From: an uncultured Roseburia sp.
GTDB lineage: Bacteria > Bacillota > Clostridia > Lachnospirales > Lachnospiraceae
Length of the DNA: 64,000 nucleotides
Assembly: GCA_934309475.1 (NCBI GenBank)
Contig: CAKRDK010000007.1
Location: 1-64,000, forward strand
Direction: 5' to 3'
The stretch's first letter is position 1. Each line of letters starts with the position of its first letter. Of the stretch, positions 24,992 through 33,212 are shown one piece after another. Both the position numbers and the translations under genes were made by a program. Below the pieces are notes generated by a model. The model saw only the letters and a program-made list of their open reading frames with translations, did not search any database and was not told where the DNA came from.

Positions 24992-26980
24992 ATGAAGAAG
25001 AAATTAGAAGCAGCAGAAGCAGAACAGGCTGTAAAGACGGGGATAAGATGGAGTTTTCGAAAAGAGACACTGGGAGGATTTGCGATTGCTATGGTGGTTG
25101 CATTTCTTCTTTTTCTGGAGACAGGCTACGCATTGCCGGTTCTCTTTTTGTTTGGAGCACTTTATTTTGGCATCAAGAATCTGGAGATAGGGCTGAGTGA
25201 GAAGCTGCCGTGGCTTTGGACCATTCTGATGTTTGGAATCAGCAGTGTTTTTACGACGCATCTGATTCAGTACCTTCTGCTCGATGCAGAACTGCGTCAG
25301 AAAATTACAGACGAGAAGATGTTGTTAAATATCATCTGTTGCCTCGCCGTGTATTTTTTTGTGCAGATTTTTACAAATAACAGCGGTCTTTCCTGTATCA
25401 TCGCACACGTTTTTCTGATTGTGCTCGCCGGAGTCAATTATTTTGTCTACATGTTCCGTGGAAATGAGTTGATTTTCAGTGACATCAAATCGGTTCAGAC
25501 GGGATTAAGTGTTGCGTCAAATTATGAATTCGTGCTGGATGACCGCGCGGGTTATGTGATTCTGGCATCGATTCTTTATGTGGCGTTTGTGCGGAAATTA
25601 CATGTTCGGTTCCGAAAACGGAAGTTAGAGATACCGATTCTTGTGATGGCCGTCATTCTGCTCGGCGTATACGTGGGAAGTGAGACGGAATACACCGTGA
25701 CAGAGACCTGGGAACAGAAGGGAAGCTACCGGAACGGCTATATTTTAAACTTCGTGCTGAGTGTGCGGGATTCCTTTGTGACTGCACCGGATGGATATTC
25801 GGAAGAAGCAGTGGAAGCATTGGAGGAAGAGTATCAGGGCGATGGAAGTGAATATGTCGATGATGTGGAAAAAGAGCCTACGATAATCGTAGTTATGAGT
25901 GAGTCGTATGCAGACCTCAGTGTGGTCGGCGATTTTACAACGAATCAGGAAGTGACACCATTTTACAATTCACTTCAGGAAAATTGCATCAAGGGTTACG
26001 CATTGTCCTCTGTCTTTGGTGCGAAGACACCGAACTCAGAGTGGGAGTTCATGACGGGCAATTCCATGGCATTTCTGCCGAGCGGTTCCGTTGTGTACCA
26101 GCAGTATATCAGCGACGAGCCGACTTCTATCGTATCGAACCTGAAAAATATCGGTTACACCTGTGTTGCGATGCACCCGTATTATGAGACCGGCTGGAGC
26201 CGTAATTCCGTTTACCCGAATCTGGGATTTGACGAGACGCATTTTATCAATGACTTTGACCAGGATGCGGTCTTACGTGACTACATTACGGATCAGGAGC
26301 TTTATGAAAAAATCATTGAGCGTTATGAGAGCAAGGGTGCAAATGAAGATTTGTTTATCATGAGCATTTCCATGCAGAATCATGGCGGCTATACAGATAC
26401 TTACAGCAACTTTGACCAGCAGATTCGTCTGACGGGCTTGAATTATCCGGATGCGAACCAGTATTTATCCTTATTACATGAGAGCGACAGCGCATTGGAA
26501 TACCTGATTTCGTACTTCCAGAGCGTGGATGACCCGGTTGAGATTGTGTTCTTTGGAGATCACCAGCCGAGCCTGAGCAGCAGTTTTTATCCGCACCTGA
26601 ATGGAAAAGGACTCTCAGGGCTGACGGAGGATGAATTGGAGGATCTCTACACGGTTCCATTTTTTATCTGGACGAATTATGACAGCGAGGCGGAAGAAGT
26701 TCCAATTACAAGCATAAACTATTTGTCGACGCTTGCGCTGGAGCGGGCAGGAATTGACCTTCCACCGTATAATCAGTTCCTTGCGGACATGATGGAGGTG
26801 GTTCCGGCAATCAACTCAAGGGGATACTACTCTATCTCCGAGGGCGGTTTCATTCATGTGGACGAAGCGACTGGCGACGAGGCAGAGTGGATTTCGAACT
26901 ACGAGATTTTGCAATATAACAATATGTTTGGCAAGAAAAAAACGAGCAAGCTGTTTTTCCCGTACCTGAATACACAGTAA
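24992..26980 (+). CDS. LTA synthase-like sulfatase (phosphoglycerol transferase)
   Basis: A 662-residue membrane enzyme. Five N-terminal helices (to about residue 225) are followed by an extracellular sulfatase-fold domain. Metal and catalytic motifs are VVMSESYADL, the nucleophile Thr in GAKTPNSEWEFMTG, HPYYETGWSR, MSMQNHGGY and VFFGDHQPS. This is the lipoteichoic acid synthase family, which moves glycerophosphate from phosphatidylglycerol to a glycolipid or related acceptor. Which polymer it makes here is not known. The ribosome binding site is weak. Confidence 0.9.
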   Translation: MKKKLEAAEAEQAVKTGIRWSFRKETLGGFAIAMVVAFLLFLETGYALPVLFLFGALYFGIKNLEIGLSEKLPWLWTILMFGISSVFTTHLIQYLLLDAELRQKITDEKMLLNIICCLAVYFFVQIFTNNSGLSCIIAHVFLIVLAGVNYFVYMFRGNELIFSDIKSVQTGLSVASNYEFVLDDRAGYVILASILYVAFVRKLHVRFRKRKLEIPILVMAVILLGVYVGSETEYTVTETWEQKGSYRNGYILNFVLSVRDSFVTAPDGYSEEAVEALEEEYQGDGSEYVDDVEKEPTIIVVMSESYADLSVVGDFTTNQEVTPFYNSLQENCIKGYALSSVFGAKTPNSEWEFMTGNSMAFLPSGSVVYQQYISDEPTSIVSNLKNIGYTCVAMHPYYETGWSRNSVYPNLGFDETHFINDFDQDAVLRDYITDQELYEKIIERYESKGANEDLFIMSISMQNHGGYTDTYSNFDQQIRLTGLNYPDANQYLSLLHESDSALEYLISYFQSVDDPVEIVFFGDHQPSLSSSFYPHLNGKGLSGLTEDELEDLYTVPFFIWTNYDSEAEEVPITSINYLSTLALERAGIDLPPYNQFLADMMEVVPAINSRGYYSISEGGFIHVDEATGDEAEWISNYEILQYNNMFGKKKTSKLFFPYLNTQ

Positions 26981-26984
26981 TGAC

Positions 26985-27014
26985 TTGAAACGTGGAAAAG
27001 CACTGACATATAAT
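26985..27014 (+). promoter_or_regulatory. Promoter of the aldo/keto reductase gene
   Basis: TTGAAA (26985-26990) and TATAAT (27009-27014), spacer 18 bp. Confidence 0.7.
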
Positions 27015-27058
27015 AAAGATATGTGGATAAAAAATGTGGAAAGGCAAGGTACAAAAAG

Positions 27059-28087
27059 ATGGAAATGGTGACATTAGGAAAAACAGGCATCACAGTGAAT
27101 AAGAACGGATTCGGGGCGCTCCCAATCCAGCGAATCAGCGCGGAGGATGCGGTGAAACTCGCGCGCAAGGCATATGATGCAGGAATTACTTTTTTTGATA
27201 CGGCAAGATTTTACACGGACAGTGAGGAGAAACTGGGAGAAGCATTCGAGGGAATGCGGGAAAAAGTTTACATTGCAACCAAGACGGCTGCCGCAAATGC
27301 AGAAGAATTCTGGAAGCAGCTTGAGACTTCCCTTCACAATCTGAGAACGGACTATATTGATATTTATCAGTTCCACAATCCGTCGTTCTGCCCGAAGCCG
27401 GGAGACGGAACAGGTCTTTATGAGGCGATGCTTGAGGCAAAGGCGCAAGGAAAAATCCGTCATATCGGAATTACGAACCATCGTCTTGCGGTTGCAGAAG
27501 AGGCGATTGCATCCGGTCTCTACGAGACATTGCAGTTCCCGTTCTGTTATCTTGCAACCGATAAAGATATTGCATTGGTTGAAAAATGCCGTGAAGCGGG
27601 AATGGGCTTTATTGCCATGAAGGCATTGTCAGGTGGACTGATTACCAATTCGAAGGCTGCCTATGCGTTTGAAGCGCAGTATGAGAATGTGCTTCCAATC
27701 TGGGGCGTGCAGCGTGAGAGCGAATTGGACGAGTTCATCTCATATATCAGCAATCCGCCGGTTATGACAGAGGAAATTGCAGCGATTATCGCAAAAGATA
27801 AAGAAGAACTCAGCGGAGATTTTTGCCGTGGGTGCGGTTACTGTATGCCTTGTCCGGCAGGAATTGAGATTAACAACTGTGCGAGAATGTCATTATTATT
27901 GCGCCGTTCTCCGTCAGAACTTCAGCTCACAGAAGAAGTACAGGCAAAAATGAAAAAGATTGAGAACTGCCTGCACTGCAACAAATGTAAAAGTAAATGC
28001 CCGTACGGACTTGATACACCTGCACTGCTGGCGCGCAACTACGAAGATTACAAGCGTGTCTTAGCCGGAGAAGTCAGCGTGAAATAG
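27059..28087 (+). CDS. Aldo/keto reductase with C-terminal ferredoxin domain
   Basis: A 342-residue protein. Residues 1-230 form the aldo/keto reductase barrel with catalytic Asp in FFDTARFYTDSE, Lys in YIATKTAA and His in IYQFHNPS. Residues about 250-325 carry two four-Cys clusters, CRGCGYCMPCPAGIEINNC and CLHCNKCKSKCP, for [4Fe-4S] centres. This fused form is common in anaerobes; the substrate is unknown. ATG 27059 has GCAAGG at spacing 9; an upstream in-frame GTG is not favoured. Confidence 0.9.
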   Translation: MEMVTLGKTGITVNKNGFGALPIQRISAEDAVKLARKAYDAGITFFDTARFYTDSEEKLGEAFEGMREKVYIATKTAAANAEEFWKQLETSLHNLRTDYIDIYQFHNPSFCPKPGDGTGLYEAMLEAKAQGKIRHIGITNHRLAVAEEAIASGLYETLQFPFCYLATDKDIALVEKCREAGMGFIAMKALSGGLITNSKAAYAFEAQYENVLPIWGVQRESELDEFISYISNPPVMTEEIAAIIAKDKEELSGDFCRGCGYCMPCPAGIEINNCARMSLLLRRSPSELQLTEEVQAKMKKIENCLHCNKCKSKCPYGLDTPALLARNYEDYKRVLAGEVSVK

Positions 28088-28140
28088 TAAGCCGAAGACT
28101 TTGTATTTTCAAATTACGAGAAATAGAAATGGAGATTGAA

Positions 28141-28797
28141 ATGGGAAATTGTAATACTGTTATTTTTGACCTGGATGGAACTTTATTAAATACGTTAGAG
28201 GATTTGACAGATGCGACCAATGCGGCACTCAGAAAACATGGCAAGCCGGAGCGTTCGATTGCCGAGGTGCGCCGTTTTGTCGGAAATGGAGTACGTCTTC
28301 TGATTGAGCGCGCCGTTCCGGCTGGAACATCCGATGCGGAGACAGACGAGATTTTTGCAGATTTTAAGGAATATTATGCCTTGCACTGCAACGACAAGAC
28401 GAAGCCGTACGACGGTGTGTTAGAGGTCATGAAGCAGTTGAAAGAAGCGGGATACCGCACTGCCATCGTGTCGAACAAAATAGATTCCGCAGTCAAGGAA
28501 TTAAGCGAAATTTATTTTAAGGGACTGGCGGATGTTGCCATCGGAGAGCGTCCGGGTGTGGCACGCAAGCCGGCGGCTGACATGGTAGAAATTGCGTTAA
28601 AAGAACTTGGTGCACAGAAAGCAGAGTCTGTCTATGTCGGAGATTCTGAGGTTGATTACGCAACGGCAGTCAACTCCGGACTGCCTTGTATCTCGGTTTT
28701 ATGGGGCTTCCGTGACCGGGATTTCTTAGAGGAAAAGGGTGCACACTGCTTTGTGGAAGATGCACAATCACTTTTTCTTAAGATAAAAAACATATAA
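28141..28797 (+). CDS. gph: HAD-family phosphatase (phosphoglycolate phosphatase-like)
   Basis: A 218-residue HAD hydrolase. Motif I is FDLDGTLLNT, motif II IVSNK, the Lys is in ARKPAADM and motif III is YVGDSEVDYATA. The cap is of the small alpha-helical type, as in Gph. It dephosphorylates small phosphoesters such as 2-phosphoglycolate; the precise substrate is inferred. ATG 28141 is chosen because GGAG lies 6 bp upstream; ATG 28129 is also in frame. It follows the aldo/keto reductase gene closely. Confidence 0.85.
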   Translation: MGNCNTVIFDLDGTLLNTLEDLTDATNAALRKHGKPERSIAEVRRFVGNGVRLLIERAVPAGTSDAETDEIFADFKEYYALHCNDKTKPYDGVLEVMKQLKEAGYRTAIVSNKIDSAVKELSEIYFKGLADVAIGERPGVARKPAADMVEIALKELGAQKAESVYVGDSEVDYATAVNSGLPCISVLWGFRDRDFLEEKGAHCFVEDAQSLFLKIKNI

Positions 28798-28895
28798 TCT
28801 TCACAAAACGTACAAACAATGGTCAAAAACAAGGTATATATTAATAGCATCACGAACAAGTGATACAAATTTTTCATAAACTCTCCCCCGTAAAG

Positions 28896-28922
28896 AGCCG
28901 TCACGTATGTGGCGGCTTCTTT
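28896..28922 (+). terminator. Terminator after the HAD gene
   Basis: AGCCGTCAC (28896-28904) pairs with GTGGCGGCT (28909-28917, one wobble), followed by a T-rich TCTTTC. Confidence 0.7.
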
Positions 28923-28937
28923 CATTTATGTCGTTTT

Positions 28938-29020
28938 AATAGAATTCGGGTGGAAAAAGGCAGCTTGTAAATTTGTCAACAAGGAAATGATAAGCTGCCT
29001 TTTTCCACCCGAATCCTATT
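28938..29020. repeat. 83-bp inverted-repeat element (short form)
   Basis: Two 29-bp arms with one mismatch (28938-28966 and 28992-29020) enclose 25 bases. The arm core is GGTGGAAAAAGGCAGCTT. The interior, read on the minus strand, contains CTTGTTG and AAAT in the same order as the left arm of the 301-bp element at 31893. No gene is inside. It could also act as a bidirectional terminator. Confidence 0.75.
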
Positions 29021-29053
29021 AGAAAGATTTACAAACTTTGTCAGTCCCGCCTA

Positions 29054-29082
29054 TTGACAAACGAAATGAGGAATCATATAAT
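29054..29082 (+). promoter_or_regulatory. Promoter of the metal-resistance operon
   Basis: TTGACA (29054-29059) and TATAAT (29077-29082), spacer 17 bp: a consensus sigma-A promoter. Confidence 0.9.
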
Positions 29083-29083
29083 A

Positions 29084-29109
29084 AACATATGAACAGATAA
29101 TCATATGTT
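29084..29109 (+). promoter_or_regulatory. ArsR/CadC-type operator 1
   Basis: AACATATGA-N8-TCATATGTT is a perfect 9-bp dyad placed over the expected transcription start, so the bound repressor would block RNA polymerase. Confidence 0.85.
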
Positions 29110-29159
29110 AAAATGATAAAGCGTTCAGATATGGGAACAGAGAAATAGGAGGTGTAGCC

Positions 29160-29519
29160 ATGGCGATTCATGATGTTGAATGCTGCGATGACGTTTGCAT
29201 CCACAAAGAACTTGTCAATCAGGTAAATGAGCACATCCCGGATGAAGATGAATTATATGATTTAGCAGAACTTTTCAAGGTGTTCGGAGATTCTACAAGA
29301 ATCCGAATCTTATTTGTCCTGTTTGAGTCGGAGATGTGTGTTTGTGATTTGGCGGAGACACTGCACATGACGCAGTCAGCAATCTCTCATCAGCTTAAGA
29401 TTTTAAAGCAGGCAAAGCTGGTGAACAATAGAAGGGAAGGCAAATCCGTGTTTTATTCACTGGCAGATGAACATGTGAGAACAATCATTGACCAGGGAAG
29501 AGAACACATCGAAGAGTAG
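29160..29519 (+). CDS. ArsR/SmtB-family metal-sensing repressor (CadC-like)
   Basis: A 119-residue winged-helix repressor. It has an N-terminal extension with Cys (VECCDDVCIHK) as in CadC, then LFKVFGDSTRIRILF and the recognition helix MTQSAISHQLKILKQAKLV. The Cys in ESEMCVCDLAE is the alpha3 metal-binding CxC of CadC/ArsR types, and DEHVRTIIDQGREHIEE near the end fits the alpha5 site of SmtB types. It should release the operators on binding Cd, Zn or Pb. AGGAGGTG precedes the ATG. It is first of three metal-handling genes. Confidence 0.92.
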   Translation: MAIHDVECCDDVCIHKELVNQVNEHIPDEDELYDLAELFKVFGDSTRIRILFVLFESEMCVCDLAETLHMTQSAISHQLKILKQAKLVNNRREGKSVFYSLADEHVRTIIDQGREHIEE

Positions 29520-29583
29520 GAACAGTTAATCGGTTTTCACCGACACGGGTGGAACTTGAAAATAAAAAATGGAGGACAAAGCT

Positions 29584-29802
29584 ATGAAGAAGAAATTCAA
29601 ATTGGAAGATCTTGATTGTGCAAACTGTGCAGCAAAGATGGAGGAAGCTATTAAAAAGATTCCTGGAGTCAATGATGCAAACGTCAGCTTTATGACACAG
29701 AAAATGAGCATCGATGCAGAAGACGACAAATTCGATGCAATTATGGATGAAGTTGTAAAAGTATGCGCAAAGGTTGAGCCGGATTGTAAAATCCTGCGCT
29801 AG
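29584..29802 (+). CDS. HMA-domain metallochaperone-like protein
   Basis: A 72-residue single HMA domain with the metal-binding loop DCANCAAKME (CxxC). It has the ferredoxin-like beta-alpha-beta-beta-alpha-beta length. The neighbouring P-type ATPase lacks an N-terminal HMA domain, so this protein may supply that function in trans. ATG 29584 has GGAGG at spacing 8; an in-frame ATG at 29569 overlaps that site. Confidence 0.88.
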   Translation: MKKKFKLEDLDCANCAAKMEEAIKKIPGVNDANVSFMTQKMSIDAEDDKFDAIMDEVVKVCAKVEPDCKILR

Positions 29803-29809
29803 GACATAG

Positions 29810-29841
29810 ACCTGGGTAAGCAATTATCCAGGTTCCTTTTT
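29810..29841 (+). terminator. Terminator between HMA and ATPase genes
   Basis: ACCTGGGTA (29810-29818) pairs with TATCCAGGT (29825-29833), followed by TCCTTTTT. It explains why the ATPase gene has its own operator. Confidence 0.85.
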
Positions 29842-29846
29842 AAAAC

Positions 29847-29872
29847 AACATATGAATGAATGCTCATATGTA
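29847..29872 (+). promoter_or_regulatory. ArsR/CadC-type operator 2
   Basis: AACATATGA-N8-TCATATGTA repeats operator 1 with the same 8-base spacing. A clear -35/-10 pair cannot be seen around it. Confidence 0.8.
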
Positions 29873-29909
29873 AAGATAGAAAGTTCAAAATAGAAAGGTT
29901 GGGAATGAT

Positions 29910-31832
29910 ATGACGAAGAAGCAGAAAAAGATGCTGGGACGAATCCTTGTTACGTTTGTGTTGTTTGCAGTGCTCTTAATCTGTGAACATACCGGAGTGC
30001 TTGAGAAAGTACAGAATCCGGTGGCATTGTTTGCAATTTATCTGGTGCCGTATCTTGTGATTGGTTATGATATTGTCTGGAAGGCGGTTCGAAACATCAG
30101 CCACGGACAGGTATTCGATGAAAATTTCCTGATGATGATTGCTACATTTGGTGCATTTGGGGTAAAAGAATACTCTGAGGCAGTAGCGGTTATGTTATTT
30201 TATCAGGTCGGCGAGCTTTTCCAGGGCTACGCAGTTGGAAAGTCCAGACAGTCTATCTCAGATATGATGGATATTTGTCCGGAATACGCCAATGTGGAGC
30301 AGGACGGTGTCTTAGAGCAGGTCGATCCGGACGATGTTGAAATTGGAACGATTATTGTAATTAAACCGGGAGAGAGAATCCCGTTAGACGGAGTTGTCGT
30401 AGAAGGGGAATCCATGATTGATACGGCGGCGCTGACTGGTGAGTCTGTACCGCGTAAGGCAAAAGAGGGAGACGAAATCATCAGTGGCTGTGTCAACGGA
30501 AGCGGAACGTTAAAAGTAAGAGTCACCAAAGAATTTGATGATTCCACGGTTGCAAAAATTCTGGAACTGGTTGAGAACGCAAGCAGCAAGAAGGCAAAAG
30601 TGGAGAATTTCATCACACGTTTTGCAAAATATTACACACCGGTTGTGACAATCGGTGCAGTGGTGCTCGCAATTTTACCGCCGCTTATCACAGGCGGAAA
30701 CTGGGGAACCTGGATTGAAAGAGCATGTATTTTCCTTGTTATCTCCTGCCCATGTGCACTTGTCATCTCCGTTCCACTTGGGTTTTTCGGAGGAATCGGT
30801 GCTTCTTCTAAAATCGGAGTTTTAGTAAAAGGAAGCAACTATCTGGAAGCAGTCGCAGAGATGACTACAATTGTATTTGATAAGACGGGAACACTGACAA
30901 AAGGAGAGTTTAAGGTTTCGGAAGTTCTTCCGGCGAAAAGGGCTGACGGTACCGAAGTAATTGGAAAAGGCGAATTGCTGGAACTGGCGGCATACGGAGA
31001 AGCATATTCCACACATCCGATTGCCAATTCCGTGCGTGAGGCTTATGGAAAACAGATTTCCATGGAGCGCATCAACAAGAATGAGGAAGTCGCAGGTCAT
31101 GGAATTCATGCTGTGATTGATGGAAAAGAGATTTATCTCGGAAACGAAAAACTCATGAAAGCGCAGTCGATTGCGGTATCCGATGTCACTGCGGGCGTAT
31201 CGGACAGCATAAAAGCGAATGTGCAGGCGGGAACGGTTATCTATGTGGCATGTGACGGAGCTTTCCTCGGTATGATAGTGATTTCCGATACCGTCAAAGA
31301 GGGCGTCAAAGAAGCACTTGCTGACATGAAAAAAGTTGGTGTTAAGAAATGTGTTATGTTAACCGGTGACCGGAAAGCAGCAGCGGAAGCAGTTGCAGGA
31401 AGCCTTGGCATCGATGAGGTATATGCGGAATTGCTGCCGGCAGATAAAGTAACACAGGTAGAGCGTCTGTTACAGCAGGCAGGTGAAAAAGAAAAAGTTG
31501 CATTTGCGGGTGACGGAATCAATGACGCACCTGTTTTGACAAGAGCAGATATCGGAATCGCAATGGGAAGCATGGGCTCCGATGCAGCAATTGAGGCGGC
31601 AGATGTTGTCCTGATGGACGACGATGTTAGAAAGATTGCAAAGGTTGTAAGAATTGCCCGTAAGACACTTCGAATCGTAAAACAGAACATCGTATTTGCA
31701 CTTGCAGTGAAAGCAATTGTGCTGATGCTCGGTGCATTTGGTCTCGCAAACATGTGGGAAGCCGTATTTGCAGATGTAGGTGTATCTGTAATCGCAATTT
31801 TAAATTCCATGCGTACTTTACGTGAACAATAA
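29910..31832 (+). CDS. Heavy-metal translocating P1B-type ATPase (Zn/Cd/Pb class)
   Basis: A 640-residue pump. The actuator TGES is in ALTGESVPR, the membrane metal site is SCPCALVIS, the phosphorylated Asp324 is in FDKTGTLT, the SxxHP-type motif is YSTHPIANS, and the hinge is GDGINDAP. The last helix has ADVGVSVIAILNSMR, whose Asp is typical of the P1B-2 class (Zn2+, Cd2+, Pb2+). There is no N-terminal HMA domain; the neighbouring HMA protein probably replaces it. It exports the metal from the cytoplasm. Confidence 0.94.
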   Translation: MTKKQKKMLGRILVTFVLFAVLLICEHTGVLEKVQNPVALFAIYLVPYLVIGYDIVWKAVRNISHGQVFDENFLMMIATFGAFGVKEYSEAVAVMLFYQVGELFQGYAVGKSRQSISDMMDICPEYANVEQDGVLEQVDPDDVEIGTIIVIKPGERIPLDGVVVEGESMIDTAALTGESVPRKAKEGDEIISGCVNGSGTLKVRVTKEFDDSTVAKILELVENASSKKAKVENFITRFAKYYTPVVTIGAVVLAILPPLITGGNWGTWIERACIFLVISCPCALVISVPLGFFGGIGASSKIGVLVKGSNYLEAVAEMTTIVFDKTGTLTKGEFKVSEVLPAKRADGTEVIGKGELLELAAYGEAYSTHPIANSVREAYGKQISMERINKNEEVAGHGIHAVIDGKEIYLGNEKLMKAQSIAVSDVTAGVSDSIKANVQAGTVIYVACDGAFLGMIVISDTVKEGVKEALADMKKVGVKKCVMLTGDRKAAAEAVAGSLGIDEVYAELLPADKVTQVERLLQQAGEKEKVAFAGDGINDAPVLTRADIGIAMGSMGSDAAIEAADVVLMDDDVRKIAKVVRIARKTLRIVKQNIVFALAVKAIVLMLGAFGLANMWEAVFADVGVSVIAILNSMRTLREQ

Positions 31833-31854
31833 AATATGGTAAAACAGAAGGGCG

Positions 31855-31883
31855 GAGCGAAAGACTTCGCTCTTTTGTTTTTT
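31855..31883 (+). terminator. Terminator of the ATPase gene
   Basis: GAGCGAA (31855-31861) pairs with TTCGCTC (31866-31872), followed by TTTTGTTTTTT. Confidence 0.92.
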
Positions 31884-31892
31884 ATAGATTAG

Positions 31893-32193
31893 GGTGTCAA
31901 AAGGCAGCTTGCCGTTTTCTTGTTGGTAAATGACACAAAGCCAAGGCTGTTTTGTTCCAATGAGTGAACATAAGAAAAGTCTAAGTATGCCCGATGAAAA
32001 CTATTTCAGAGTGACGTGACCGGCATTCAACGAGCCATCCGTGGCTCGTGAAGCCTTGTTCTGCCGTCCTTGGCAGAACATCACTGGGACAGGAAGGCAT
32101 ACTAAGATTTTCCAATGTTCCCTCAAAGTCACAAAATGAGTCTCGCCTTTGTGTTATTTACCAGCAACTAATTGTGAGCTGCCTTTTGACACC
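31893..32193. repeat. 301-bp multi-branched inverted-repeat element (long form)
   Basis: The ends are GGTGTCAAAAGGCAGCT (31893-31909) and its exact complement (32177-32193). Further paired arms lie inside: TTGGTAAATGACACAAAG (31923-31940) with 32147-32164, GAACAT..GAAAA..AGTATGCC (31966-31991) with 32094-32120. The top branches into CGAGCCA/TGGCTCG (32031-32047) and GTTCTGCC/GGCAGAAC (32058-32079). No open frame is present. It fills most of the 448-bp space between ATPase and EamA genes. Confidence 0.8.
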
Positions 32194-32280
32194 ATCATCT
32201 TTATAGTAAAAATGGTTCTATGTTAGAACAAATTTACGCGTATTTGGCAATATAGAATAATTTCAGGAAGGATTTAAAAC

Positions 32281-33138
32281 ATGAAACAGAAAAACCTTGG
32301 AATACTTTATATTATGTGTGCGGCGTTTTGCTTTGCGCTGATGAATCTGTTTGTGCGGTTGTCGGGGGATTTGCCGGTGATGCAGAAAAGTCTGTTCCGG
32401 AACCTTGTGGCGGCAGGGATTGCGCTTGCCATGATTGTGAAGGAGCGGGAAAAGATACAGTTTCGCACGGAGCAGGCGAGTGCTGCGAAGAATATCGGAT
32501 TTCTTTTGGTTCGGGCAGGAGCTGGAACGATTGGGATTCTGTGTAACTTTTACGCGGTTGGGACGTTAAACATTGCAGATGCTTCGATGCTGAATAAGTT
32601 ATCGCCGTTTTTTGCGATTATTTTTTCCATCTTTGTGTTAAAAGAGAAGCCAAAACGGAAGGAATGGCTGGCGGTAATCGTTGCATTTTTGGGAGCGTTG
32701 TTTGTGGTGAAACCGTCTTTTCATATGGAGTCCATTCCAGCATTGATTGGTTTGTGCGGCGGTCTTTTTGCAGGACTTGCGTACACGTTCGTGCGGAAAC
32801 TCGGACAAAATGGGGTAAAGGGAAATCTGATTGTATTTTTCTTCTCGACTTTTTCCTGTCTGGTTGTGCTGCCGGGCGTGATTTTGCAGTATAAGCCAAT
32901 GACGGGACAGCAGCTTTTGTTTCTGCTGTTAGCAGGATTGGCGGCAGCAGGCGGTCAGTTTTCTATCACGGCGGCATATACAAAGGCACCGGCAAAAGAG
33001 ATTTCTGTCTTTGATTATACACAGGTTATTTTTGCAGCACTGCTGAGTCTGGTCGTATTAGGAGAATGGCCGGATGTATACAGCTTTATCGGTTATGCAA
33101 TTATTATAGGGACTGCGGTTGCAAAAGCAAAATTTTGA
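32281..33138 (+). CDS. EamA/DMT-family transporter
   Basis: A 285-residue transporter with ten predicted helices in two EamA halves. Marker stretches are AAFCFALMNLFVRLSGDLP, YAVGTLNIADASMLNKLSPFFAIIFS and, in the second half, EISVFDYTQVIFAALLS. It is only distantly like the transporter at 628. Substrate unknown. AGGAAGG precedes the ATG. Confidence 0.88.
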   Translation: MKQKNLGILYIMCAAFCFALMNLFVRLSGDLPVMQKSLFRNLVAAGIALAMIVKEREKIQFRTEQASAAKNIGFLLVRAGAGTIGILCNFYAVGTLNIADASMLNKLSPFFAIIFSIFVLKEKPKRKEWLAVIVAFLGALFVVKPSFHMESIPALIGLCGGLFAGLAYTFVRKLGQNGVKGNLIVFFFSTFSCLVVLPGVILQYKPMTGQQLLFLLLAGLAAAGGQFSITAAYTKAPAKEISVFDYTQVIFAALLSLVVLGEWPDVYSFIGYAIIIGTAVAKAKF

Positions 33139-33160
33139 TTGCCTTTCTGCAAACGATGGT
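33133..33160 (+). promoter_or_regulatory. Promoter of the trkA-trkH operon
   Basis: TTGCCT (33133-33138) and TATAAT (33155-33160), spacer 16 bp. The -35 overlaps the end of the EamA gene. Confidence 0.65.
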
Positions 33161-33212
33161 TATAATAGGATATAGATGTTTTGATTAAATGTAATTTAGG
33201 AGGACAGTTTTT

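Noticed and set aside
31893..32193. Insertion sequence with transposase
   Set aside because: The long inverted repeats suggest mobility, but no transposase frame of any length is inside.
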